A DNA stretch of 64,000 nucleotides. It comes from Mageeibacillus sp. UBA1212. GTDB lineage: Bacteria; Bacillota; Clostridia; UBA1212. Shown piece by piece: positions 1 to 8,980 of the stretch. Each line of letters begins with the position of its first letter. Within the stretch, counting starts at the first letter, position 1. Position numbers and translations under genes: made by a program. The DNA is taken from positions 75,977-139,976 of the forward strand of contig DBXM01000016.1 in the NCBI GenBank assembly GCA_002309655.1. Direction: 5' to 3'. The notes under the pieces were generated by a model, which was given only the letters and a program-made list of their open reading frames with translations, was not told the DNA's origin and searched no databases.

Positions 1-2
1 TG

Positions 3-770
3 AACGCGAAACAGGCGGCCGCGATGAAGGAGGCCGCCGACAGAAACGGCAAGCACCTGCAGATCGGCTTCGTGAGACGTTTCGGCAACGACATCGAAGT
101 GCTCAAGAACCTCCGCGACGACGGCTTCTTCGGTGACATCTACTACGCGAAGGTCAACTACACGCGCCGCAACGGCTGCCCCGGCGGCTGGTTCTCCGAC
201 AGTTCACGTTCGGGCGGCGGTCCGCTCATCGACCTGGGCGTTCACGTCATCGACTTCTCCAGGTACCTCATGGGCAACCACAAGCCGGTCTCCGTCTACG
301 GCGCCACGTTCAACATGCTCAAGAACCGGCCCGACATCAGGAAGGCGGGCGGCGGCTATATGTCGAGCGACGCCGCCAACAGCGAGATCTACGACGTGGA
401 AGACCTTGCGACGGGAATGATCCGCTTCGACAACGGCTCGGTCATCTCGATTGACGCGGCGTTCTCACTCAACCAGCGCGAAGACCGCGGCGACATGGAA
501 TTCTTCGGCACGAAGGGTGGCGCCAAGATCGGCAGCGGCGTCGAGCTGTTCTCTTCTATGAGCGGCTACATGACCAACGTCGAGCTCGCCTTCCCGACCG
601 GCTTTGACTTCATGAAGTCCTTCAACGAAGAGATTTCCCACTTCATCGACTGCATAACCGTTCCCGGCACGAAGTGCATCGCACCCGCGGAGGACGGCAT
701 CGCGCTGATGCAGATTCTCGACGGCCTCTACGAGTCGGCTCGCACCGGGCACGAAGTGATTCTGGCTTAA
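3..770 (+). CDS. Gfo/Idh/MocA family oxidoreductase, C-terminal part (5' truncated by window edge)
   Basis: The reading frame is open from the first bases of the window, so the N-terminal Rossmann domain with its NAD(P) binding motif lies outside. The visible 255 or so residues are the second, substrate-binding alpha/beta domain of this family. The family signature is seen in the segment with SGGGPLIDLGVHVIDFSRYL (about residues 70-90), where the HVID histidine lies in the usual catalytic region. Family members oxidise or reduce sugars, inositols or related polyols with NAD(P). The substrate cannot be read from this fragment. A sugar phosphate isomerase/epimerase lies downstream behind a terminator, a pairing common in inositol or sugar catabolic loci. 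A second oxidoreductase of the same family lies at the far end of the window. Confidence 0.88.
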   Translation, partial: NAKQAAAMKEAADRNGKHLQIGFVRRFGNDIEVLKNLRDDGFFGDIYYAKVNYTRRNGCPGGWFSDSSRSGGGPLIDLGVHVIDFSRYLMGNHKPVSVYGATFNMLKNRPDIRKAGGGYMSSDAANSEIYDVEDLATGMIRFDNGSVISIDAAFSLNQREDRGDMEFFGTKGGAKIGSGVELFSSMSGYMTNVELAFPTGFDFMKSFNEEISHFIDCITVPGTKCIAPAEDGIALMQILDGLYESARTGHEVILA

Positions 771-778
771 TATTCTTT

Positions 779-817
779 AACCGCTCCGCTTTCCACGTGA
801 ATGCCGGGGCGGTTTTT
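779..817 (+). terminator. Intrinsic terminator after the oxidoreductase gene
   Basis: An inverted repeat (780-788 with 805-813, one G-T wobble) is followed by a run of five T. It begins ten bases after the stop codon and separates the oxidoreductase from the next gene. Confidence 0.75.
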
Positions 818-857
818 GCGTAATTCACGTTCATTTAATTTTATAACGGAGGGTAGA

Positions 858-1712
858 ATGAAAACTTCTGTCAACACTTACAGCTTCGCGCGGGTCCGCA
901 AAAGCGATGGCACGCCCCTCAACGCGGTGGAAATGTGCGACCTTGCGAAAGAACTCGGCTTCGACGCGATCGAATTCGTGGGGCTCGACGTTCCCGGCAG
1001 CTTCAACATGACTCAAATCCAGTTCGCTTATTTTATTAGAGGCTACTGCGCCGCGAAGGGGCTCGGAATTTCCGCCTACACGGTCGGCGCCGATTTTCTC
1101 GCCCCGGGAACGGTCGAACACTTAAAACGCGAACTCGACGTTGCCTTCGCGCTCGGCGCCCCGCTGATGCGCCACGACATCGCCTACGCCTGTCCGGAGG
1201 GCCGCACCTACTTCGATCTGATTCCCGAATTCGCCGAAAAAGTCACCGAAGTTACCGAATACGCCAAAACGCTCGGCGTCAGAACGTGCACAGAAAACCA
1301 CGGCTACTTCTCGCAGGATTCCGACAGAATGACCGCTCTCGTGAAAGCCGTCAACAATCCCAACTTCGGGCTTTTGGTCGACTTCGGCAACTTCATGTGC
1401 GCCGACCAGATTTCGGTCGAAGCCGTGAAGGAGACTGCTCCCTACGCGATCCACGTTCACGCGAAGGATTTCCACTACGTCCCGAAGGAGGAGTCTGTTA
1501 ATCCTCCCGCAGGCTATTTCAACACCCGCGGCGGCAACCACATCTCCGGCTGCGCGCTTGGCGACGGCGTCGTGAACGTCCGCGAATGCGTGAATATAAT
1601 GAAAAAAGCCGGCTACAGCGGCTTCATCACTTTGGAATATGAAGGGCCGTTCGGCGACCCGGTTGAAGAGATCAGGCGCGGGCTCGCATTTTTGAATAGC
1701 TGCATCGCCTGA
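858..1712 (+). CDS. Sugar phosphate isomerase/epimerase (AP-endonuclease-2-like TIM barrel)
   Basis: The 284-residue protein has the layout of the xylose-isomerase-like TIM barrel family (IolE/IolI/UxaE type). It starts with strand 1 (SVNTYSF), has CTENHGYF in the middle with a likely metal-ligand glutamate, then LLVDFGNF, IHVHAKDF with a paired-histidine metal site, and ends with GFITLEYEGP. These metal-dependent enzymes isomerise or epimerise keto-sugars or inositol intermediates. The ATG at 858 was chosen because GGAGGG sits just upstream, whereas the longer frame has no ribosome binding site. The upstream oxidoreductase suggests a shared sugar or polyol pathway, but the substrate is not determined. 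Confidence 0.85.
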   Translation: MKTSVNTYSFARVRKSDGTPLNAVEMCDLAKELGFDAIEFVGLDVPGSFNMTQIQFAYFIRGYCAAKGLGISAYTVGADFLAPGTVEHLKRELDVAFALGAPLMRHDIAYACPEGRTYFDLIPEFAEKVTEVTEYAKTLGVRTCTENHGYFSQDSDRMTALVKAVNNPNFGLLVDFGNFMCADQISVEAVKETAPYAIHVHAKDFHYVPKEESVNPPAGYFNTRGGNHISGCALGDGVVNVRECVNIMKKAGYSGFITLEYEGPFGDPVEEIRRGLAFLNSCIA

Positions 1713-1741
1713 CTGTAATTTTAACCTAAATATAGGGAAAC

Positions 1742-1791
1742 GGCGGCGCCGGGCCACTTAGCGTGAACAGCCCGGTGCCGCCTTCCTTTTA
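1742..1791 (+). terminator. Strong terminator between convergent genes
   Basis: A 13-bp GC-rich stem (1742-1754 with 1770-1782, one wobble pair) is followed by a T-rich stretch. It separates the plus-strand epimerase from recN on the other strand and could act in both directions. Confidence 0.8.
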
Positions 1792-1805
1792 TCCAAAACC
1801 AAAGG

Positions 1806-3539
1806 TCACCCTTCTCTTGCCGCCCTCTCGCGCATTCGCGCAATCAGCTCAATCGAATGCGCCCTTGTCACGCCCGTTGCGTCGCCGTCGCCGTCCAGCA
1901 GCCTTCCGACCTCGCGGATCTTGCCCTCCTCATCAAGCGTCTCGGCGTCGGTCCTGACAAAGTTGTCGCCGAACGTCTTGCTGATGAAAATGTTGTTGTC
2001 GCTGATGGCCGCAATCTGGGCCAGGTGCGATACGCAGATGACCTGGTGCGAACGGCTCACGCGCATGAATTTTCCCGCAACCGCGGCCGCTGCGGCGCCG
2101 CTGATTCCCGTGTCAATCTCGTCGAATATGAGGACCGGAATTCTGTCCGCCTCCGCGAGGCAGGACTTCATCGCCAGCATAATTCTCGAAAGCTCGCCTC
2201 CAGAAGCGATCCTCGCCAGCGGTCTCGGCAGTTCGCCGGGGTTGGTGCTGATCATAAACTCCGCGGTGTCGAGTCCGTTCTTGCCGAACTGCGGCAGTTC
2301 CCTGTCGTCGAAATCCAGGCGCGTCTCGAAAACAACCTTCCCCATCTCCATGTCTGCAAGGGCGTTCATTATTCCCGTTTTAAGCTTTTCAGCCGCCTTT
2401 TCTCGAAGCGCGTGCATCCTGAGAGCCGCTTTTTTCATCAGCTTCCTAAGTTCGCTCTGTCTGGCGTTCAGCCTCGCCGCGGTCTCCTCGGAGCCTTTCA
2501 GCTTCTCAAGCCTCTCCTCAGCGTCTTCCGCGAAGCGCTTGATTTCGTCGATCGAGTCGCCGTATTTCCGCTTCAAAGCATAAATCAGGTCGAGCCGCTC
2601 CGCCACGTATCCGGCCTCTTTTTCGTCGACGTTGACGCTGTCGAAGGCGTTCCTGATCATGTCGAGGGCGTCGTCCAGAATATACGAGCACTCCCTGAGC
2701 TTTTCGAGGCATTCCCCGAAGCTCTCCGAATACTTGCCGAGCCGCGTTATGTCCGTGATCGCGTTGTCGAGCATTCCCCTCGCGCCGCCGGCGTCACCGT
2801 ACGAATCGCCTCCGCCCGCAATTGCTTCAACCGCTGAAGCCAGCCCTTTCGAAATATTTTCCGCGTTGTCGATTAGTTTCTGCCGCTCCTCAAGCTGCGT
2901 GTCCTCGCCGTCTTTTAAAGAGGCGGTAAAAATCTCGTCGGTCTGAAACATCAGCAAATCGATAAGCTGCGCGCGTTTCTGCGGGTCGCCGCTGATCTCC
3001 TCAAGTTCGGATTCGTTGCGCCTGTACTCGGAAAGCAGCGCGGAATACACGTCCGAAGCCTCTGCAAGCTCCGGTCCCGCGAACGCGTCAAGAAGCCCGA
3101 TATGCGTCGACGGCGAAAGCAGCGAGTGGTTGTCGTGCTGCCCGTGAACGTCCACAAGAAGCTCCCCGAGACGCCTGAGCGTGGAAAGCGTTACGATTCT
3201 GTCGTTGATCCTGCATGTGCCGCGGCCGCTCAGGTTGCAGCTTCTGAAAAGAATAACGGTGCCGTCCGGTTCGGGTTCGATTCCGATTTCGACAAGCGTC
3301 GGGTCGATGCGCTCCGACTCCTCCTCGGAAAGCGTGAAAACGCCGGTAATCTGGGCCTCCTCGGCGCCCTGCCTGATGCTCTCGCGCGACATTCGCTCCC
3401 CCAAAAGGAAGCAGATCGAGTCGATGATTATCGACTTTCCCGCGCCTGTCTCGCCGGTAAGGCAGTTCATACCGGGGCCGAATCCGATGGTCAGGAAGTC
3501 GATTATAGCTGTGTTTCTGATGGTCAGTGAATCGAGCAT
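1806..3539 (-). CDS. recN: DNA repair protein RecN
   Basis: The 577-residue SMC-like ATPase has Walker A GETGAGKS at residues 29-36, a long coiled-coil middle rich in Glu/Lys/Arg/Leu, the ABC signature SGGELSR near 446 and Walker B VLIFDEID near 467. RecN acts at double-strand breaks to support recombinational repair. The start is the ATG at 3539, preceded by GGAGG inside the end of nadK and one base beyond the nadK stop, which implies translational coupling. In many Clostridia argR lies between nadK and recN, and spoIVB-spo0A follows recN. Here neither is present, and the gene is followed by a terminator and a convergent gene. Confidence 0.96.
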   Translation of the reverse strand: MLDSLTIRNTAIIDFLTIGFGPGMNCLTGETGAGKSIIIDSICFLLGERMSRESIRQGAEEAQITGVFTLSEEESERIDPTLVEIGIEPEPDGTVILFRSCNLSGRGTCRINDRIVTLSTLRRLGELLVDVHGQHDNHSLLSPSTHIGLLDAFAGPELAEASDVYSALLSEYRRNESELEEISGDPQKRAQLIDLLMFQTDEIFTASLKDGEDTQLEERQKLIDNAENISKGLASAVEAIAGGGDSYGDAGGARGMLDNAITDITRLGKYSESFGECLEKLRECSYILDDALDMIRNAFDSVNVDEKEAGYVAERLDLIYALKRKYGDSIDEIKRFAEDAEERLEKLKGSEETAARLNARQSELRKLMKKAALRMHALREKAAEKLKTGIMNALADMEMGKVVFETRLDFDDRELPQFGKNGLDTAEFMISTNPGELPRPLARIASGGELSRIMLAMKSCLAEADRIPVLIFDEIDTGISGAAAAAVAGKFMRVSRSHQVICVSHLAQIAAISDNNIFISKTFGDNFVRTDAETLDEEGKIREVGRLLDGDGDATGVTRAHSIELIARMRERAAREG

Positions 3540-3540
3540 G

Positions 3541-4374
3541 TCAGCCTCCGTTTCCGGACTCGCCGAACAGTTTTTCGGCGACCGCCGCATAGAAGTTCGG
3601 TGGATCGATCCTGACGATTTTTACCTTTTTATCGGCACATTCGCACACTACGCGCTCGTCCTCGCGGAGCTTCGCCGAGGTCTGGCCGTCGACGATAAGC
3701 CGCAGTTTTTTTGCCTTCCCGGCCGGAGTAACCTTCACCGTGCTGTCGTGGTGGGCGACGATCGTTCTGCTTCCCATTTTGTGCGAGCAGATTGGCGTGA
3801 CGAGAATGACGTCGTTACCGGGCGCGATGATCGGGCCGCCGGCCGAGAGTGAATAAGCGGTTGAACCGGTCTGAGTCGCAACAATAATACCGTCGCACGG
3901 ATAAGTCCCCACGAAAGCGCCGTTGATTTCAACGGAAAGATGGCACACGTTGGCGTCGACCTCCCTGGTCAGCACCGCGTCGTTGACCGCGTACCCGAAA
4001 AATCTCTTCTGCCCCTCGGAAACCACGTAGGTCGCCAGCACGCTGCGCTCCTCGATCGAATACCTGCCGTCGCAGATGCGCGAAACCGTCTCCTCAATCG
4101 AATCCGGTTCAAACTCGGTCAAGAATCCTATCGTGCCCAGGTTGAAGCCGAACACGGGAATTTCCCTCTCCACGGCGCTCGAAGCCACCCTCAGGAACGT
4201 ACCGTCTCCCCCGATCGAAATAATAAGGTCGCAGTCGGCGAAAACGTCGCCGCTCATGCTGTGCTTCCCCGCGGTAACGACTTCGACGCCGTGAGCCTCG
4301 AAAAGCTCCGACAGTCTGAAATAATACGCCGCGGCGTCCTGTTTCTTTTCGTTTACACAGATTCCCACTCTCAT
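3541..4374 (-). CDS. nadK: NAD kinase
   Basis: The 277-residue protein phosphorylates NAD to NADP. The ATP-binding GGDGT motif is at residues 55-59 after a short Rossmann-like start. The conserved SLSAGGPIIAPG and TPICSH segments of the catalytic domain follow. The ATG at 4374 was chosen over an upstream ATG because GGAGG precedes it at good spacing and because MRVGICVNEKK is a typical family start. It is the first gene of a two-gene unit with recN. A likely promoter lies at 4442-4469. Confidence 0.95.
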   Translation of the reverse strand: MRVGICVNEKKQDAAAYYFRLSELFEAHGVEVVTAGKHSMSGDVFADCDLIISIGGDGTFLRVASSAVEREIPVFGFNLGTIGFLTEFEPDSIEETVSRICDGRYSIEERSVLATYVVSEGQKRFFGYAVNDAVLTREVDANVCHLSVEINGAFVGTYPCDGIIVATQTGSTAYSLSAGGPIIAPGNDVILVTPICSHKMGSRTIVAHHDSTVKVTPAGKAKKLRLIVDGQTSAKLREDERVVCECADKKVKIVRIDPPNFYAAVAEKLFGESGNGG

Positions 4375-4441
4375 AAGAACCGTCCTCCGTCCGCACGTAT
4401 CCGCACATGTAAAAATGCGGTTCATGCTTTTTCACAGTTCT

Positions 4442-4469
4442 ATTCTACCACGCAAAAACAGTTTCGCAA
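4442..4469 (-). promoter_or_regulatory. Likely sigma-A-type promoter of nadK-recN
   Basis: On the minus strand, TTGCGA (4464-4469), a 16-bp spacer and TAGAAT (4442-4447) lie about 70 bases upstream of the chosen nadK start, in an otherwise AT-rich gap. Confidence 0.5.
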
Positions 4470-4540
4470 GTTTTATTTTATTTTCCAATATTTTCCAAAA
4501 ATAGCGGAAAATGCGGGAAATAAAACCCCTGAAAACTGTT

Positions 4541-4581
4541 AAAAAACCGCGCCCGTCGGTTCAAGATTAAAGCGGGCGCGG
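4541..4581 (-). terminator. Intrinsic terminator of the dCMP deaminase gene
   Basis: A perfect 9-bp stem (4573-4581 with 4547-4555) is followed on the minus strand by six T. It ends transcription coming from the gene at 4602-5090 before the nadK promoter. Confidence 0.88.
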
Positions 4582-4601
4582 CGCCTTCCCCGGCCGGAAC
4601 G

Positions 4602-5090
4602 TCAGTAACCGCGTTCCCCGGTCAGCGATTCGTCGTTGACTATCCACGACTCAACAGGTATCGCTCTGTATTCGTCGGCGGTGTCTCTTATATAGACCGT
4701 GCTGATGCCGGCGTTGATGATGAGCCGCTTGCACATCGAGCACGAGCAGGAATTGGCCACGTAGTCGCCGGTTCCCGCCTCGATTCCGGTCAGGTACATC
4801 GAAGCGCCCAGCATGTCTCTTCTGGCGGCAGAAATGATCGCGTTCGCCTCGGCGTGAACGCTTCTGCACAGCTCGTAGCGCTCACCGCGCGGAATCTTGA
4901 GCTCCTGCCTGATGCACTTCCCGAGGTCACTGCAGTTCTGGCGGCCTCTCGGAGCGCCGACGTAGCCTGTAGATACAACCTCGTCGTTCTTGACGATGAC
5001 GGCGCCGTAATGTCTTCTCAGGCACGTGCCTCTCTTTGCGACGACCTCCGCGAGGTCGAGGTAGTAATTCACTTTATCGCGTCTGTCCAT
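4602..5090 (-). CDS. Deoxycytidylate (dCMP) deaminase family protein, ComEB-like
   Basis: The 162-residue zinc-dependent deaminase has HAE at residues 79-81 (zinc ligand histidine and proton-shuttle glutamate) and CSMC at 117-120 as the other two zinc ligands. The usual proline before the first cysteine is serine here. The family converts dCMP to dUMP for thymidylate synthesis, and in Gram-positives the same family is called ComEB. The start has GGGAG upstream. A terminator follows directly. Confidence 0.9.
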   Translation of the reverse strand: MDRRDKVNYYLDLAEVVAKRGTCLRRHYGAVIVKNDEVVSTGYVGAPRGRQNCSDLGKCIRQELKIPRGERYELCRSVHAEANAIISAARRDMLGASMYLTGIEAGTGDYVANSCSCSMCKRLIINAGISTVYIRDTADEYRAIPVESWIVNDESLTGERGY

Positions 5091-5141
5091 AAAATCTCCC
5101 TGTGAAATTTATTAAAATGTCCTCTTTCAAAAGCACTCAAA

Positions 5142-5618
5142 TCAGCTGTCCGCAAGATTCTTAAACGTAAACTCCGGCTTCCCGCCCGCAAACACAATGA
5201 CCAGATAGTCGCCGCGCGTAATAGTTCCCGGATTCAAAGCCGTAACGCCGAAATAAGTACCGCGCTCCTGGCAGTGGGTATGGCCGAAAAGCGCGTAGCC
5301 GCAGCCCTGCGCGTAAGCTTCTATGCAGATGTCCCTTATCCCGTTCCTGACGCCGTGGCGGTGGCCGTGAGCCAGAAAAAACTTCGCGTTTCCCGCCGCG
5401 GCAATCTGTTCGGAGACGTATTCACCGGACCAGCCGTAGTCGCAATTTCCCAGCACAGCCCTTGTCTCGCATGCGCCGTCGAATATGTAATCGCGCGCAT
5501 GAATGAAGTCCCCGATGCCGTCGCCCAGGAACCACACAGCGTCAGGTTTTTCCTTTAAATAGGCTTTTTCGAGGAACAACTCAGAGCCGTGAATGTCGGA
5601 GACAACAAGAATCTTCAT
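5142..5618 (-). CDS. YfcE/MJ0936-type metallophosphoesterase
   Basis: The 158-residue calcineurin-like phosphoesterase shows the complete metal-binding set in order: DIHG near residue 8, GDG near 33, GNCD near 58, an HGH segment near 85 and GHTH near 118. Relatives hydrolyse phosphodiesters with two metal ions, but physiological substrates are mostly unknown. The start codon overlaps the end of the rhamnulokinase gene by four bases, so the two are translationally coupled. The function in that context is unclear. Confidence 0.9.
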   Translation of the reverse strand: MKILVVSDIHGSELFLEKAYLKEKPDAVWFLGDGIGDFIHARDYIFDGACETRAVLGNCDYGWSGEYVSEQIAAAGNAKFFLAHGHRHGVRNGIRDICIEAYAQGCGYALFGHTHCQERGTYFGVTALNPGTITRGDYLVIVFAGGKPEFTFKNLADS

Positions 5619-7093
5619 GCCCTGCCGTCAGCCTGGATCTTAAGAAGCTTTCCGTAAGCCTCTTCCCACCTGCCGGTATCCTCGGGCGTGTAGATCTCGA
5701 TCGGGAACGAATTCCTGACGACCTCTCTCGCCTGGTCGATTCCGCTGACCTCGCCGAGAGCGATAAGCTGGCAGCAGAGGTTGCCGATAGCGGTCGCCTC
5801 AACGGGTCCCGCGTAGACGGTGCGGCCGATGGCGTTCGCGGTGAAGCGGCTGAGGATCGTGTTCTTGGTGCCGCCGCCCACGATGTTGAGCGCGGGAACC
5901 GGCTTGCCGATGATCTCCTCGAGACCTTCGATGCACTGCCTGTACTTGAGCGCGAGGCTCTCTTCGACGACGCGGATGATCTCGCCCTTCGTCTCGGGAA
6001 CGCGCTGGCCGGTACGGCGGCAGTAGTCGCGAATCTTCTCAGGCATGTTGAACGGATCGAAGAAGTCCGGATGGTCGACGTCGATGACCGCAATAAACGG
6101 TTCCGCTGCCTCCACGCCCGCGTTCATTTCCGCGTAGGAGATCTTCTCGCCCTTCTTCTCCCAGTCTCTCATGCACTCGTTGTTGATCCAGAGACCCATA
6201 ATGTTCTTGAGCAGCCTGACGTTGTTGCCGTAGCCGCCTTCGTTCGTGTAGTTGAGCTTGCGGACCGTCTCGTTGATCAGCGGCTTGTCGAGCTCGATGC
6301 CGAGCAGCGACCACGTGCCGGAGCTGAGGAACGCCGCGCCCTTTTCGACGTAAGGAACGGACATAACCGCGGAGCCCGTGTCGTGTTCAGCGACCGCGAT
6401 GACCGGGATCTCGCCGACGCCGAGCTCTTCCTGAATCTCCTTGGTGAGGCCGCCTATCTTGGTGCCGGCGGGAATTACCTCAGGCAGGAAGTCGGAACGG
6501 ATACCGAGCTTCTTCAGCATGCCGCGCGCCCAGTCTCCCTTGCGCGGGTCGTACATCTGTGAAGTCGACGTGATCGTGTACTCGCAGAACTTTTTGCCGG
6601 TCAGGAAGTAGTTGAAAAGGTCGGGAATGAACAGGAACGTATCCGCCATTTCGAGGACCGGGTCGTTTTCGCACTTCATCGCGAGCAGCTGGTAGAGCGA
6701 GTTGAACTTCTGGAACGCGATTCCCGTCGTTTTGTAGATCTCCTTTGCGGGAACGATCTCGCAGGCGCGCTCGATCATTCCGTCCGTTCTGGCGTCGCGG
6801 TAGTGGACCGGGTTGCCGAGAAGCTTTCCGTTCTTGGAGAGCAGGCCGAAGTCGACGCCCCAGGTGTCGATGCCGATCGACGCGATGTCCCTGTCGCCGC
6901 CGTTGACGGTGTTGACGATTCCCCTCTTCATCTCGTGGAAAAGTCTGGGGAAATCCCACGTGAACGTGCCGTTCATCATAACCGGATCGCTGCCGAAGCG
7001 GTGCGTCTCGCGGAGAACAAGCTTGTTGCCGTCGAATTCGCCGAGGATGGATCTGCCGCTGCTGGCGCCGTAGTCAAATGCCAAAATCTTCAT
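5615..7093 (-). CDS. rhaB: Rhamnulokinase
   Basis: The 492-residue FGGY-type sugar kinase matches RhaB in length and layout. It begins with DYGASSGR (phosphate 1 loop), has IGIDTWGVDF near residue 75, a catalytic-region EHDTGSAV near 238, and the adenosine-binding IVGGGTKN near 393. It would phosphorylate L-rhamnulose to the 1-phosphate. No rhaA or rhaD is in this window. A class II aldolase protein lies about 50 kb away. An upstream TATAAT (7170-7175 on the minus strand) could be its promoter, but the -35 element is poor. It overlaps the downstream phosphoesterase gene by four bases. Confidence 0.9.
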   Translation of the reverse strand: MKILAFDYGASSGRSILGEFDGNKLVLRETHRFGSDPVMMNGTFTWDFPRLFHEMKRGIVNTVNGGDRDIASIGIDTWGVDFGLLSKNGKLLGNPVHYRDARTDGMIERACEIVPAKEIYKTTGIAFQKFNSLYQLLAMKCENDPVLEMADTFLFIPDLFNYFLTGKKFCEYTITSTSQMYDPRKGDWARGMLKKLGIRSDFLPEVIPAGTKIGGLTKEIQEELGVGEIPVIAVAEHDTGSAVMSVPYVEKGAAFLSSGTWSLLGIELDKPLINETVRKLNYTNEGGYGNNVRLLKNIMGLWINNECMRDWEKKGEKISYAEMNAGVEAAEPFIAVIDVDHPDFFDPFNMPEKIRDYCRRTGQRVPETKGEIIRVVEESLALKYRQCIEGLEEIIGKPVPALNIVGGGTKNTILSRFTANAIGRTVYAGPVEATAIGNLCCQLIALGEVSGIDQAREVVRNSFPIEIYTPEDTGRWEEAYGKLLKIQADGRA

Positions 7094-7251
7094 TTATTCT
7101 TCTTCCTTTCCTTTGTCCGGCAGCTCCTGTTCACGCCGCCTCAAAAACGGTGGCCGGCACTGCCCTTCAATTATAACTTCTTGTGTCTATTCTAAAAAAT
7201 CAACGCTTTCAAGTCAAGAATTTCCGCTCTTGTTTTTGCATTCGGAAACGC

Positions 7252-8928
7252 TCAGCGCGTAGCCTCTTCGTCGTTCTTTCTGATGACGTTGCGCTTAATC
7301 TTTCCGCTGACCGTTTTGGGAAGTTCATCCACGAATTCAACTATTCGCGGGTATTTGTAGGGAGCGGTGACCTTCTTCACGTGGTCCTGGATCTCCTTTT
7401 TAAGAGCGTCAGACGGCTCGTAACCCTTTGCGAGAACGATCGTCGCCTTTACGACCTGCCCTCTCACCGGGTCGGGCGCCGCCGTTACCGCGCACTCGAC
7501 CACCGAAGGATGCGTCATAATTGCGGATTCGACCTCAAAAGGCCCGATTCTGTAGCCGGAACACTTGATAACGTCGTCGTTCCTGCCCACGAACCAGATG
7601 TAGCCGTCGCTGTCGTACCAGGCGTTGTCGCCGGTGTGATAGTTGCCGCCTCGCCACAGCCTCTCGTTGGCCTCTTCGTCTTCGTAATATCCGATGGTAA
7701 GTCCGGTGGGCCTGTGCTCCTTCGCGCCGACCACGACGATCTCGCCCTCTTCGCCGATGTCGCACTCGGTGCCGTCCTCGCGCATTATCTTAATGTTGAA
7801 CGACGCCGCCGGCTTTCCTGTGGAGCCCGGCCTCGGGTCGGACCAGCCGTAGTTGGCCATAATAACGACGCTCTCCGTCTGCCCGAATCCCTCGTAGATT
7901 CTGTGGCCGGTTATCTTCTGCCACGCCTCCATAACGGAAGGGTTCAGCGGCTCGCCCGCCATCGAAAAGTGCTTTACGGACGACAGGTCGAACTCCGACA
8001 TGTCTTCTTTAATCATGAAGCGGTACATTGTCGCGGGCGCGCAGAAAGTCGTGACGCCGAAGTCGTGAATGACCTTCATCAGGTTCGGCGCGCGGAACTT
8101 GTCCATGTCGTAGCCCATGACGGCGGTGCCGGCGATCCACTGGCCGTAGATTTTGCCCCAGCTGAACTTCGCCCAGCCCGAGTCCGCAACGGTCAGGTGA
8201 AGGCCGTTTTCGATGACCTGCTGCCAGTATTTGGCGGTCAGAATGTGGCCCAGCGGGTAGCTCTGCACGTGCTGGACGAGCTTCGGCATTCCCGTCGTTC
8301 CCGAAGTGAAGTACATCAGCATCGGGTCGTCCGCCATCACCGCGTCTTCACCGGTAGGCCTCTCAAACACGTCGCTCTCACTTTCGTAAAGCGCTTTAAA
8401 GTCCAGCCAGCCGTCGCGTTTTTCCCCTAATTTTGCGTAAAATCTGAGTGACGGGCACTCCTCGCGCGACAGGTCGATCTGCTCGATAACGTACGGGTCG
8501 TCGGCGCAGATGCACATGTCGATTCCGATCTTGTTGACCCTGTAGACGATGTCCTTCTTGGTGAGCTGGAACGTCGCCGGAATCGCGATAACGCCCATCT
8601 TGTGAAGCGCGGTCACCGTGAACCAGTACTCGTACCTTCGGCGCATAATAAGCAGCACGCTGTCGCCTTTTTTGAGGCCGAGGCGCTTGATTGCGTTCGC
8701 GATCTTGTTGCTCTGCTTTTTGACGTCCGTGAACGTGAACGTGTGCGACTCGCCGCTGTCGTTGCACCACACAAGCGCGCGTTTTTCCGGCTCGACTTCA
8801 GCCCAGCCGTCGACGATGTCGAATCCGAAGTTGAAATCCTCCGGATACGAGAGCTTATAATTCGCGATGAAGTCCTCGTACGAGTCGAAGTCCACCTTCG
8901 CGAGATATTTTTTCAGCATGTAATCCAT
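7252..8928 (-). CDS. AMP-binding acyl-CoA synthetase (medium-chain/acetyl-CoA synthetase-like)
   Basis: The 558-residue adenylate-forming ligase has the ATP loop YFTSGTTGMPK near residue 205, YEGFGQTE near 345, the hinge YHTGDNAW near 430 and the C-terminal PKTVSGKIKR segment with the catalytic lysine. Residues GWAKFSWGKIYGQW are typical of the medium-chain acyl-CoA synthetase (ACSM) branch. It activates a carboxylic acid to its CoA thioester through an acyl-adenylate. The gene directly before it encodes an XRE-cupin regulator, a recurrent pairing in which the regulator probably controls the ligase. The acid substrate is unknown. AGGAG precedes the ATG. Confidence 0.88.
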   Translation of the reverse strand: MDYMLKKYLAKVDFDSYEDFIANYKLSYPEDFNFGFDIVDGWAEVEPEKRALVWCNDSGESHTFTFTDVKKQSNKIANAIKRLGLKKGDSVLLIMRRRYEYWFTVTALHKMGVIAIPATFQLTKKDIVYRVNKIGIDMCICADDPYVIEQIDLSREECPSLRFYAKLGEKRDGWLDFKALYESESDVFERPTGEDAVMADDPMLMYFTSGTTGMPKLVQHVQSYPLGHILTAKYWQQVIENGLHLTVADSGWAKFSWGKIYGQWIAGTAVMGYDMDKFRAPNLMKVIHDFGVTTFCAPATMYRFMIKEDMSEFDLSSVKHFSMAGEPLNPSVMEAWQKITGHRIYEGFGQTESVVIMANYGWSDPRPGSTGKPAASFNIKIMREDGTECDIGEEGEIVVVGAKEHRPTGLTIGYYEDEEANERLWRGGNYHTGDNAWYDSDGYIWFVGRNDDVIKCSGYRIGPFEVESAIMTHPSVVECAVTAAPDPVRGQVVKATIVLAKGYEPSDALKKEIQDHVKKVTAPYKYPRIVEFVDELPKTVSGKIKRNVIRKNDEEATR

Positions 8929-8980
8929 AAAAATCTCCTGTTTAGAGACGTTATTTCAATAATTCAAGAATTGCGGTGCG

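Noticed and set aside
7183..8430. Plus-strand open frame opposite the acyl-CoA synthetase
   Set aside because: It is an antisense shadow with no start signal or recognisable domain.
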